The translations under genes and the position numbers were made by a program. The notes beneath the pieces are model-generated. The model saw only the letters and a list, made by a program, of their open reading frames with translations, was not told the origin of the DNA and made no database searches. Below, in pieces: positions 31,568-39,836 of a stretch of DNA of 47,540 nucleotides. The stretch's first letter is position 1. The number at the start of each line of letters is the position of its first letter. The stretch is from JAAYHC01 sp964483175 (lineage in GTDB: Bacteria; Bacillota; UBA5301): the NCBI GenBank assembly GCA_964483175.1, contig CAZAAT010000004.1:1-47540 (forward strand). The letters are read 5' to 3'.

Positions 31568-31930
31568 TTGTCTAAAATAATGGAGCTGGCAGAACAGTTA
31601 GCCCAAGCGATTCAGGAAGGTCCGGAGTTTGCCAGATTGAAGAAGGCCCAAGCTAAATTAGCTGAAAACACGGCTGCGCAAATCATGTATGGGAACTTTC
31701 AAAAGCTAACTTTGGAGTTGGATAAGCTGCGCCTGGCGGGGGAGGAGATCCCTCAGGACAAGTTAGAAGAGGTTCGGAAGAAGTATGAGTTATTGATGTT
31801 TAATGAAGATATCAAAGAGGTTATTATGGCTGAGGCCGAGATTAGCCAGATGCTGATGGAGGTCTACCAAATTTTAGCCAAAGCCGTAGGGGTATTAGCT
31901 CCGCAAGATCTTGGTACAGATAAGAATTAG
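31568..31930 (+). CDS. YlbF/YmcA-family protein
   Basis: 120 residues, nearly all helical, matching the Com_YlbF family (YlbF, YmcA and YheA of Bacillus). Features are EGPEFARLKKAQAKLAEN near the start and NEDIKEVIMAEAEISQMLMEVYQIL near the end. In Bacillus YlbF and YmcA act in a complex that promotes RNase Y-dependent RNA processing and development (competence, sporulation). The start is TTG at 31568 with GGGGG 7 bases upstream. A weak promoter (TTGAAA at 31502 and TAGTAT at 31525) may serve it. Confidence 0.85.
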   Translation: MSKIMELAEQLAQAIQEGPEFARLKKAQAKLAENTAAQIMYGNFQKLTLELDKLRLAGEEIPQDKLEEVRKKYELLMFNEDIKEVIMAEAEISQMLMEVYQILAKAVGVLAPQDLGTDKN

Positions 31931-31948
31931 CTTTCAAGGAGGTGGCCG

Positions 31949-32884
31949 GTGGTGAGCAGTACTTTAGACAAAAAGATTGTAACAGGTTGTAGTATAGTTG
32001 TACTCTTGCTCGTGGCTTTGGTGGCTGCTACGCTTGCCCAACAGTGGCCTACGCCCTCCGGATGGGTTAACGATTACGTCGGGTTATTTTCCAGCGGTGA
32101 AAAGGCTGATTTGGAGAGAAGAATTACCGCGATCGAAGCCGAACGCGGCATCGAAATCAGTGTAGTAGCTGTGGCCAGTACGGGCGAGTATTCCCCGAAA
32201 GAGTACGCTGTAGAGCTATTTGAGCGGTGGGGCATTGGTAAAAAAGGGGCCGATAATGGCCTGCTAATTTTAATTGCGGTAGATGATCGGCGCATTGAGG
32301 TAGAGGTAGGTTATGGCCTTGAAGGCATACTTCCCGACGGCAAAGTAGGCGAGCTGCTCGATCGCTTTTTTATCCCGGAAGCCAGAGCCGGACGGCTGGG
32401 TGCCGGAGTTATTTCATTGGTCTATCAGCTGCAAACGATTTTGACCACCGATGAGATGCCATTAAGGGCCCAGACATCGACAGGATCCTTGGACGCACTG
32501 ATCTTCGGGGTAATCCTCTTGGTGATGGTAGTCATCTTCGGTTCACTCGTCGGTATTGCCAGCTTATCGCGGGGCGGTGGCGCTAAATGCCCTCAGTGTG
32601 GGCGACGTCTGCGGATCAAACGCACTGTCTTGCGTGAACCGACTGAGACCGAGGATGGCTTGCAGAGTGTGGAGTATACTTGTCCGACTTGCTCGTACCA
32701 TCGGACGACCGAGATGATTCTGCCGGCTGTAATAGCTGCGACAGCTGCCCATGGTGTCCCCCCGATTATTTTTGGTCCCGGTAGAGGCCCGCGGCGAGGG
32801 GGCGGCGGAGGTGGCGGTTTTGGAGGGTTCGGCGGTTTTGGTGGCGGTCGTTCCGGTGGCGGTGGTGCCGGTCGGAGTTGGTAA
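31949..32884 (+). CDS. TPM-domain membrane protein with zinc ribbon and glycine-rich tail
   Basis: 311 residues. An N-terminal signal or anchor (about 12-32) is followed by a TPM (YgcG/TLP18.3) domain (about 38-165) with the signatures VNDYVGLFS and VEVGYGLEGILPDGKVGELL. A membrane helix (about 184-204) and a zinc ribbon (CPQC and CPTC, about 212-250) come next. The tail is almost pure Gly/Arg/Phe (about 272-311). TPM-LemA gene pairs are common; their exact role in the envelope is unsettled. GTG at 31949 (or 31952) follows AGGAGG. Confidence 0.88.
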   Translation: MVSSTLDKKIVTGCSIVVLLLVALVAATLAQQWPTPSGWVNDYVGLFSSGEKADLERRITAIEAERGIEISVVAVASTGEYSPKEYAVELFERWGIGKKGADNGLLILIAVDDRRIEVEVGYGLEGILPDGKVGELLDRFFIPEARAGRLGAGVISLVYQLQTILTTDEMPLRAQTSTGSLDALIFGVILLVMVVIFGSLVGIASLSRGGGAKCPQCGRRLRIKRTVLREPTETEDGLQSVEYTCPTCSYHRTTEMILPAVIAATAAHGVPPIIFGPGRGPRRGGGGGGGFGGFGGFGGGRSGGGGAGRSW

Positions 32885-32901
32885 ATTTTTGGGGGGTGGA
32901 A

Positions 32902-33462
32902 ATGATGAATTATTTAAAGAAGTATTGGTGGGCATTGGTCCTAGTTGTAGTAGTCTTAATCTCGTTTAATGGTTATAACACCCTGGTTACGCTGGATGAG
33001 CAGGTTAACGGGGCCTGGGCGCAGGTTGAAAACCAGCTGCAGCGGCGGTTTGATTTAATTCCCAATCTTGTGGAGACGGTCAAAGGTTATGCCGCCCATG
33101 AAAGCGAAGTTTTAGGCGCGTTGGCTGATGCCCGGGCTAGATATAGCGGAGCAGCCTCGGTGCAGGAAAAAGCCGCGGCGAGTACCCAGTTAGAAGGTGC
33201 GCTCTCCCGTTTACTGGTCATCGTCGAAAATTACCCGCAGTTAAAGGCGGATTCGCAGTTCAGCCGGCTCCAAGATGAACTGGCTGGGACGGAAAATCGG
33301 ATTGCCGTTGAAAGAATGCGGTATAATCAGCAAGTTCAGGCGTTTAATGCTCGAATCCGCCGCTTGCCACATGCCATATATGCTTCGATCTTTGGTTTTT
33401 CAGCGCGGGAATATTTCCAGCCTAGTGAAGGAGCTGTAAACGCGCCAAAGGTTGAGTTTTAG
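32902..33462 (+). CDS. lemA: LemA-family membrane protein
   Basis: About 186 residues. An N-terminal membrane helix (about 8-24) is followed by the long helical LemA domain with its hallmark VNGAWAQVENQLQRRFDLIP and the C-terminal AREYFQP. ATG at 32902 (or 32905) has GGGGGG 5-8 bases upstream. It pairs with the TPM gene directly before it. Confidence 0.92.
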   Translation: MMNYLKKYWWALVLVVVVLISFNGYNTLVTLDEQVNGAWAQVENQLQRRFDLIPNLVETVKGYAAHESEVLGALADARARYSGAASVQEKAAASTQLEGALSRLLVIVENYPQLKADSQFSRLQDELAGTENRIAVERMRYNQQVQAFNARIRRLPHAIYASIFGFSAREYFQPSEGAVNAPKVEF

Positions 33463-33475
33463 GAGGGTTTTCACA

Positions 33476-34318
33476 ATTCGCAAAATCAGTGCTGACAAAG
33501 TGACTGCGGTTGTTCGCGAGCTCTGTAAGGAGGCCAATTATGAGTTGGCTGCCGGTATGGGCGCGGCCATCACCAGGAGCATCGAGGATGAGGAATCCCC
33601 GGTTGGTCGCGAAGTTTTGGCCGAGCTGATCGCCAATGCTGATCTGGCTCAGAGCGAGTCCGTTCCGATTTGTCAAGATACTGGGATGGCGGTGGTCTTT
33701 CTTGAGCTGGGCCAGGATGTCCACATCGTTGGGGGAGACCTTTATCTAGCTATTGATGAAGGGGTTCGTCAGGGTTACAACGAGGGGTATCTGCGCAATT
33801 CGGTGGTTGCAGATCCCTTGATTCGCCAGAATACCGGTGATAATACTCCGGCCTTTATTAGGGTGCAGATCGTTCCAGGAGACAAATTGCGAGTTCATCT
33901 CTTGCCCAAAGGTGGGGGGAGCGAGAATGTTAGCCGTTTGGCCATGCTTAAACCAGCGCAAGGAGTGGCTGGGGTCAAAGATTTTGTTTTGTCCACTGTG
34001 GATCTGGCGGGCGGCAATGCCTGCCCGCCTTATGTTGTCGGAGTGGGCATCGGCGGCACCTTTGACGAATGCGCATTCTTAGCGAAGCTGGCCTTAATGC
34101 GCCCTGTGGGCAGCCCTAGTTCTCGGCCTCACTTGGCCCAACTTGAACAAGAGCTTTTAGCAGCCATCAATGATTTGGGGATCGGGCCGCAGGGGTATGG
34201 TGGGCGAGTTACCGCTTTAGCGGTGCATATCGAAGCGACTCCGACTCATATCGCTTGTCTGCCGGTGGCGGTAAACCTGAGCTGTCATGCTTTACGCCAT
34301 AAAATGAGGGAGATTTAA
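33476..34318 (+). CDS. Class I fumarate hydratase, alpha subunit
   Basis: About 280 residues, the normal size for the alpha chain of the two-subunit iron-sulfur fumarase (also annotated as tartrate dehydratase alpha). The three cluster cysteines are visible in ICQDTGMA, NACPPYVVG and NLSCHALRH. With the beta subunit it interconverts fumarate and malate. The start is notable: the SD AGGAGGG (33461-33467) lies 8 bases before an ATT at 33476, and the protein read from there begins (M)RKISADKV, as in relatives. The only conventional start, TTG at 33452, lies before that SD and inside lemA. Confidence 0.9.
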   Translation: MRKISADKVTAVVRELCKEANYELAAGMGAAITRSIEDEESPVGREVLAELIANADLAQSESVPICQDTGMAVVFLELGQDVHIVGGDLYLAIDEGVRQGYNEGYLRNSVVADPLIRQNTGDNTPAFIRVQIVPGDKLRVHLLPKGGGSENVSRLAMLKPAQGVAGVKDFVLSTVDLAGGNACPPYVVGVGIGGTFDECAFLAKLALMRPVGSPSSRPHLAQLEQELLAAINDLGIGPQGYGGRVTALAVHIEATPTHIACLPVAVNLSCHALRHKMREI

Positions 34319-34322
34319 GCTG

Positions 34323-34871
34323 ATGCATGAGATTACCACGCCGTTAACAGATGAAGTGGTGACGACACTGCGCGCGGGCGACCGAGTCTACTTGAGCGGG
34401 GTAATTTATACCGCGCGAGATGCAGCCCATGCCCGGATGGCACAGGCGTTACTTGCCGGGGAACAGTTGCCTTTCCCGGTTGCAGGCAATGTCATTTATT
34501 ATGTTGGACCGGCGCCGGCCAAACCAGGTTGGGCTGTTGGCTCGGCCGGCCCGACAACGAGCGGGCGGATGGATGTTTATACACCAGAGTTGCTAAGACT
34601 AGGGCTCAAAGGGATGATCGGCAAAGGTTCACGCTCTGAGGAGGTCAAAGTCGCTCTCAGGGAGCATAAGGCGGTATATTTTGCTGCGACCGGTGGTGCG
34701 GCTGCGCTTTTGGCCAAGCGAGTTGTCCGGGCGAAAGTCATCGCTTATCCGGATTTGGGACCGGAGGCCATTCACGAGTTTGTTGTGGATAAGTTGCCGT
34801 TGACGGTGATCAACGATATTTATGGTGGCGATTTATATTCAGCTGGACGCCAAAGGTATGCTCGGCGGTAG
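34323..34871 (+). CDS. Class I fumarate hydratase, beta subunit
   Basis: 182 residues matching the C-terminal (beta) domain of class I fumarases: VGPAPAKPGWAVGSAGPTTS, MIGKGSRS and FAATGGAAALLA. It completes the active site with the alpha subunit encoded 4 bases upstream. ATG at 34323 has GGGAG upstream. Its stop codon directly abuts the stop of the convergent gene at 34872, with no terminator between. Confidence 0.93.
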   Translation: MHEITTPLTDEVVTTLRAGDRVYLSGVIYTARDAAHARMAQALLAGEQLPFPVAGNVIYYVGPAPAKPGWAVGSAGPTTSGRMDVYTPELLRLGLKGMIGKGSRSEEVKVALREHKAVYFAATGGAAALLAKRVVRAKVIAYPDLGPEAIHEFVVDKLPLTVINDIYGGDLYSAGRQRYARR

Positions 34872-35741
34872 TCAGAATCGTAGTAGAAGCCGGAGGTTTG
34901 TACCGGAGATAAGGTTGCCCTCGCTGGTGCGGTGTTCTTTTTGCAGACGGAAAGTATCGATCAGATAACCTGAGCGTGAACCTAGGGTGCTTGTTCCCCG
35001 CCCAGCCAGCCTGGGTGCTGGCAACCAGTCTGATTGGACCCATAATGACCAGTCGGTATTGGCGGCAATGATATAGCGGATATGTTCAGTTTCAATAATT
35101 CTCCGGCCTGGTTCAGCCAGGCCTTTTTGATAGGCCTGTAACTGTTGGGGCCAGGCGCGACAAGCCGCCCAACTAGGAACGGTTAATGACAGGTGGAGCG
35201 GAAAACTATGGATAACCACCCCATCGGTTGAAAGATGGACTTGGACTGTTGCGGTGTAGATCCCTGGCTCTGCCAGCACCGGGATGAGGGCGCTAAACTG
35301 TAGGCCTGGCGCCGGGCCATGTTCTTCTCGCCCCTCCCAGACCCAAGTGGAGGCAGACCAGGCCAGCGAGGCTCCGACCAATTCCTTCCCGGTGTGATCC
35401 CGCCAATTGGAGATGATCGTCACGTTGAGTTCAGGTTGTTGTTGCAGGCCGATTGGTCGAAGAATAACAGGATAAGTTGCATATCCTATTTTTTGGGTGG
35501 GTAAAGAAAAGAGATTATCCGCGGCCAGCTGGGCAAAGCGATCTGCTCCGACGCTTTCAAACGCAATGGTTAGGTTGTCATGGCAATAGCCGGTCGGTTT
35601 TGGGCAGAAGGTTAACAGGAGGCAAAGCCAGATAAAAGGGAATCTTTTCGGCGGTGCGGAGCCTGTTTGCCGGGACTTACTTTGGTTGGGACTTGCGCCA
35701 AGGGTTCGCAGCTTGATCAGCAATTTGCAAATCAAGGTCAT
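34872..35741 (-). CDS. Hypothetical secreted protein
   Basis: 289 residues. A long basic N-terminus (about 1-34) precedes a hydrophobic segment (about 35-46, FPFIWLCLLLTF), so export is likely, though there is no clean lipobox. The rest is beta-rich with many Trp and Pro; the region IYTATVQVHLSTDGVVIHSF looks like an immunoglobulin-like strand pair. I recognise no family. ATG at 35741 has GGGAGGG 7 bases upstream. It is divergent from the btuF-like gene, with 131 bases between them that hold no riboswitch. Confidence 0.75.
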   Translation of the reverse strand: MTLICKLLIKLRTLGASPNQSKSRQTGSAPPKRFPFIWLCLLLTFCPKPTGYCHDNLTIAFESVGADRFAQLAADNLFSLPTQKIGYATYPVILRPIGLQQQPELNVTIISNWRDHTGKELVGASLAWSASTWVWEGREEHGPAPGLQFSALIPVLAEPGIYTATVQVHLSTDGVVIHSFPLHLSLTVPSWAACRAWPQQLQAYQKGLAEPGRRIIETEHIRYIIAANTDWSLWVQSDWLPAPRLAGRGTSTLGSRSGYLIDTFRLQKEHRTSEGNLISGTNLRLLLRF

Positions 35742-35872
35742 GTAAATACCCTCCCACGTGCTAACTGATAGTAGGATATGCCTGGCTTGTCCCTAGTATG
35801 CACAGGGAAGATGGGATCGGCTGTGGAAATATAGAGGACATAACGGATGTTGACTGCTAAGGAGGATCGCTG

Positions 35873-36706
35873 ATGCAGGCAGTGCCATTTCCCCAGCTTA
35901 TCGTCGATGGGGCCAAAAACGTACTGGAGATCAAAGAGCAACCAATGCGCTTAATCTCGCTCTCTCCTGGGGTGACTGAACTGCTTTTTGCCATCGGTGC
36001 GGGCGAACGGGTAGTTGCCGTTACCACCTGGTGTAATTATCCCCTTGAAGCGAGCAAACTGGAGAAAGTCGGCGATATGAACATCAACTTTGAGGTAGTC
36101 GCCAAGCTAGCCCCAGACTTGGTGGTTGCTGATAATACTTTGCAGCAAACTACCGCGGAGCGTCTGACCAATTTAGGTTTAACGGTTTTGCAGGTTAAAC
36201 CAGCCAATATTGCGGGGATTTTGGATTCGATAGAACTGCTAGGGCGAGTTACCGGCTGTTTGGATCAAGCCCAGGACCTTGTCGGTGAGCTGACGATGCT
36301 ACTAAGCGCGAATAGACGAAAGGTTGAAAACAGCTCGTTAGCGAAAAACCCGGTTTCTGTAGTAGTTTTGTTTGATCCTGAAGAGTTTTATAGCGCGGGC
36401 AGCGGAACTTATATTGATGAAGTAATTACCCGGGCAGGCGGCGCAAATTTAGCGGCTAGCGTGCCGGGAGCTTGGCCCAAGTTGAGTGTAGAATATGTGC
36501 TGGCCAAGGATCCGGAGATCATTCTATTGACTTACGGGGATCGAACAGACTTAACGAAAAACCCATACCTACGGCAGTTATCTGCGGTCAAAGCGGGTAG
36601 GGTGTATACCCTTGATCCCGATATCTACAACCGTCCGACCGACCGTTTAATCAAGGGTATACCGCCGCTGACAGAACTTTTTTTACAGGCAAGGGAGGCA
36701 AGGTAA
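35873..36706 (+). CDS. btuF: BtuF-like cobalamin/siderophore-type binding protein without signal peptide
   Basis: 277 residues of the class III solute-binding fold: RLISLSPGVTELLFAIGAGE, VAVTTWCNYP, VGDMNINFEVVAKLAPDLVV and the second lobe VVVLFDPEEFYSAGSGTYID. The TTWCNYP motif is common in cobalamin-binding members; haem or siderophore ligands remain possible. It begins almost exactly where a mature protein would: ATG at 35873 with a perfect AAGGAGG and an in-frame TAA just upstream. It therefore has no export signal. It abuts btuC. Confidence 0.87.
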   Translation: MQAVPFPQLIVDGAKNVLEIKEQPMRLISLSPGVTELLFAIGAGERVVAVTTWCNYPLEASKLEKVGDMNINFEVVAKLAPDLVVADNTLQQTTAERLTNLGLTVLQVKPANIAGILDSIELLGRVTGCLDQAQDLVGELTMLLSANRRKVENSSLAKNPVSVVVLFDPEEFYSAGSGTYIDEVITRAGGANLAASVPGAWPKLSVEYVLAKDPEIILLTYGDRTDLTKNPYLRQLSAVKAGRVYTLDPDIYNRPTDRLIKGIPPLTELFLQAREAR

Positions 36707-37732
36707 GTGCAGCCCCCCAAAAAAAACGGGGTTTTGGTGCTTGGCCTGATCCTCTTGGCGCTGGTTATGCTTCTGGCGGTTGGGGTTGGCTCGGTAAATA
36801 TGGCGCCCGCAGAAATTATCTCCATTATCCGCTCGGTAGTACAAGGGGCTGATCCGGAGCACTTGGGCGGTCAGGCTATGGTGCTTCTGGGGCTCAGGCT
36901 GCCCAGGGTAATCCTTGCTGCATTGGTAGGGGCCGCTCTAGCCGGTTCAGGGGTGGCTTTTCAGGCTTTATTTCAAAACCCACTGGCAGATCCATATATT
37001 GTCGGGGTAAGCGCTGGTGCCGGCTTGGGAGCGACCGTGGTTATCGGTTTTGGTTTGGCCATTTTGGGCTCTCAGGTATTGGCGGTGAATTTATCGGCCT
37101 TTGTCGGGGCTTTGGCGATCAGTTATCTAGTATACCGCATCGCATATCAGCGGCGGGGGGTTTCAAATCTGCTCCTGCTCTTGGCTGGGATGGCGGTGAG
37201 TGCTTTCCTTTCCGCGGTTATTTCCTTGGTGATGGTTTTGGGCAGCCGCAACCTCGCGGAAACCGTGTATTGGTTGATGGGTGGTTTTACCGGCCGGGGC
37301 TGGTCGGAGTTATGGTTAGCCGTGCCTTGTGTAACGGTAGGTTTAGCAGGTTTATGGTTGTTACGTCGTGAACTCAATATGTTATTGCTGCCAGAGGATG
37401 ATGCTAGGAGTTTGGGTGTGGATGTTGGCCGGGTTAAAGTGATGGTATTGGGGTATGCGAGTCTGATGGCTGCGGCCGGGGTATCCGTTAGCGGGCTGAT
37501 CGGATTTGTCGGCTTGGTGGTTCCACATGGAGCTCGTATGGTTGTTGGCCCTGATCACCGCTACCTCATCCCGACCTCGGTTATTTATGGGGCAGTGGTT
37601 ATGGTTCTGGCCGACTTGTTGGCAAGGACGGCGGTGGCTCCGCTAGAATTACCGGTAGGGGCAATAACCGCCCTCTTTGGCGCTCCGTTCTTTTTGTATT
37701 TATTGATCAAAGCTAAGTCTGGGAGAATGTAA
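36707..37732 (+). CDS. btuC: FecCD/BtuC-family ABC permease
   Basis: 341 residues with about ten membrane segments. Family motifs are LRLPRVILAALVGAALAGSG, FQNPLADPYIVGVSAGA and GLIGFVGLVVPHGARMVVG. It forms the channel for cobalamin or iron-chelate import. GTG at 36707 directly follows the btuF stop, with GGGAGG 8 bases upstream. Confidence 0.92.
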   Translation: MQPPKKNGVLVLGLILLALVMLLAVGVGSVNMAPAEIISIIRSVVQGADPEHLGGQAMVLLGLRLPRVILAALVGAALAGSGVAFQALFQNPLADPYIVGVSAGAGLGATVVIGFGLAILGSQVLAVNLSAFVGALAISYLVYRIAYQRRGVSNLLLLLAGMAVSAFLSAVISLVMVLGSRNLAETVYWLMGGFTGRGWSELWLAVPCVTVGLAGLWLLRRELNMLLLPEDDARSLGVDVGRVKVMVLGYASLMAAAGVSVSGLIGFVGLVVPHGARMVVGPDHRYLIPTSVIYGAVVMVLADLLARTAVAPLELPVGAITALFGAPFFLYLLIKAKSGRM

Positions 37733-37735
37733 GCC

Positions 37736-38980
37736 ATGCGTATTCAGTCTACCGGACTCTCAGTAAAGTTTGCTTCTGCTCCGATCTTATCCGATCTCAC
37801 TTTTCAGATCGCCGAGGGTGATTTTGTTGGGATTATCGGGCCAAACGGATCGGGTAAGACCACCTTGTTACGGGCTATTGCCGGTTTACTAGAGCCGAGC
37901 GGCGGAGTGATACAGGTCGACGGTAAACCGTTGGCGAGCTATAAACCGCACGAGTTGGCCGCACTAATCGGGGTTGTACCGCAAAAGAGCGGGTCTGATT
38001 TTGCCTTTACCGTGACCGAACTGGTGGCCATGGGCTGCTATGCCGCTTATAAGACCAACCCGCTGCGGATGAAGGATCAGCCGCTGACCGAGCGGATCGA
38101 ATGGGCGATGGCCGAAATGAACCTGTTGGCACTGGCAGATCGTGAAGTTACCTCTTTAAGCGGTGGGGAATGGCAACGAGTATTGATCGCCCGGGCTTTA
38201 GCCCAAAACCCTCGGGCACTGTTTTTGGACGAAGTAACCACCCACCTGGATATCCGGTATAAGCTGGGGATCCTTGATAAGATCCGCTCTTTGAACCAGC
38301 AAAAAGGCATTACTATCATCGCGGTTCTACATGAGTTAGAACTAGCGGCAGAGTATTGCTCTCGACTGTTGTTGTTGCATGATGGGGCGATAGTTGCCTA
38401 TGGGAGCCCGGCTGAGGTCTTGAGCCAACAAAACCTGGCCGAGGTCTTTGGGATTACGGCCATCGGCCGTGCTGGGCTGGGAGCACATAAATACCAGTTG
38501 GCAACCGGTTCGGCCAAGCTTCGCCGAACTCGCATTCATGTAGTTGGTGGTGGTGGCAGCGCGGCGGGGTTGTTGCAGAATTTGGCCCAGGAAGGCTACT
38601 GGCTTTCTTTGGGGGCAGTCAATCAAGAAGATGCCGATTGGGAAGTAGGTGTGTGGTTGGGCATACCGGTAGCGCAGGAGATCCCTTTTGCGGCACTTTC
38701 TGACCAAGTGCGGAGCCAGAACCGACGATTGATGCAACAAGCCGATAAAATTGTTGTAGCCGATCTGCCCTTTGGCCCGGGTAACCTGGGAAATCTCGAG
38801 GATGTTCTGGAGATGGCGGAGCAAGGCAAAGCGGTTTTTTTAGTTGATGATCCGCCGATAGCAGAACGGGATTTTACCGATGGACAGGCTATTCGGTTGT
38901 GGCAAGCGATCAAGAATGCGGGTGCGGCTGTGGTAGGCTCAGAGAGTGAGCTTTTCCACCGGATCAACGAAGGAGAGTAA
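37736..38980 (+). CDS. btuD: BtuD-like ATPase fused to a C-terminal Rossmann-like domain
   Basis: 414 residues. The first 250 are a FepC/BtuD-type ATPase: Walker A GPNGSGKTT, signature LSGGEWQR, Walker B ALFLDEVTTHLD, and the switch histidine in AVLHELELA. Walker B is followed by V-T-T rather than the usual P-T/S. The last 150 residues (about 265-414) are an extra domain beginning RTRIHVVGGGGSAAGLLQNL, a nucleotide-binding-like loop, with DKIVVADLPFGPGNLGNL later. The domain may be regulatory or handle the imported cofactor; I cannot name it with certainty. It follows btuC by 3 bases. Confidence 0.88.
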   Translation: MRIQSTGLSVKFASAPILSDLTFQIAEGDFVGIIGPNGSGKTTLLRAIAGLLEPSGGVIQVDGKPLASYKPHELAALIGVVPQKSGSDFAFTVTELVAMGCYAAYKTNPLRMKDQPLTERIEWAMAEMNLLALADREVTSLSGGEWQRVLIARALAQNPRALFLDEVTTHLDIRYKLGILDKIRSLNQQKGITIIAVLHELELAAEYCSRLLLLHDGAIVAYGSPAEVLSQQNLAEVFGITAIGRAGLGAHKYQLATGSAKLRRTRIHVVGGGGSAAGLLQNLAQEGYWLSLGAVNQEDADWEVGVWLGIPVAQEIPFAALSDQVRSQNRRLMQQADKIVVADLPFGPGNLGNLEDVLEMAEQGKAVFLVDDPPIAERDFTDGQAIRLWQAIKNAGAAVVGSESELFHRINEGE

Positions 38981-38983
38981 GTT

Positions 38984-39787
38984 TTGGAATATTCGGCTAT
39001 AGCTAGCGGGAGTTCAGGAAATTGTATTTTTGTTCGGGGTAATGGCACAGGCTTGCTCATCGATGCGGGTATAACCGGTAAGCGGATTTGCGCAAACCTT
39101 TGTGAGCTGGGGTGTAATCCTCAGACGGATGTGCATGGGCTATTGGTTACCCATGAGCATCAGGATCATGTTTGCGGGGTGGGGGTAGTCGCCCGCAAAT
39201 TAGGTGTACCGGTTTATGCGAATGAAGCCACGTGGCATGGCATGAAACCTTTTATAGGGAAAATTCCAGATGACAAACGGCAGTTTTTTCGTTCAGGGGA
39301 AACCTTTATCATCGGTGATTTGCAGATAACAAGCTTCTGCACCTCCCATGATGCCCGAGAATCAGTTGGCTATATCATTGATGATGGACGGGTGAAATTG
39401 GGTATTGTTACCGATACTGGGCTGCTCACCCCGGAGATGCTCAGGGTGCTGAAAAGTGTCGATGAGCTGATTTTAGAAGCAAACCATGATTTAGACATGT
39501 TGCAGAAAGGACGCTATCCGTGGCCGCTGAAAAAGCGGATTATGGGCGATTTCGGCCATCTTTCCAATCGAGCGGCAGCAGCGGCAGTGGAGTTCCTGGT
39601 GAGAAATGGCCGGATTAGCGAAGGTCGAGTACTGCTTGGACATCTTAGCGAGGAGAATAACCGTCCGGAATTGGTGCTAAAAGAAGTACTGGCCAGGTTC
39701 GATCAGGCGAAGATTATGCCCGGACGGGATATCGAGATCGAGTTAGCCTCGCGCGACCAGCGGACTCCGTTGTATAAAGTGGGCTAG
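38984..39787 (+). CDS. walJ: WalJ/YycJ metallo-beta-lactamase-fold hydrolase
   Basis: 267 residues. The metal-binding motif THEHQDH, a second ligand region FCTSHDA, D in VTDTG and H in GHLSNRAA are those of the YycJ/WalJ group, an MBL-fold family linked to DNA repair and cell-wall control in Firmicutes. The start is TTG at 38984 (GGAGAG upstream). It is followed by htrA and rlmH, the same order as yycJ-htrC-rlmH in Bacillus, although walRKHI is not in this window. Confidence 0.92.
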   Translation: MEYSAIASGSSGNCIFVRGNGTGLLIDAGITGKRICANLCELGCNPQTDVHGLLVTHEHQDHVCGVGVVARKLGVPVYANEATWHGMKPFIGKIPDDKRQFFRSGETFIIGDLQITSFCTSHDARESVGYIIDDGRVKLGIVTDTGLLTPEMLRVLKSVDELILEANHDLDMLQKGRYPWPLKKRIMGDFGHLSNRAAAAAVEFLVRNGRISEGRVLLGHLSEENNRPELVLKEVLARFDQAKIMPGRDIEIELASRDQRTPLYKVG

Positions 39788-39836
39788 AAAAGGCAACCGT
39801 GAGTATTAGGGAGAGGTTGCGCTGGAGGGGATGATT

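Noticed and set aside
35742..35872. Possible cobalamin riboswitch before the btuF-like gene
   Set aside because: The gap is only 131 bases and shows no B12-box-like sequence or long fold.
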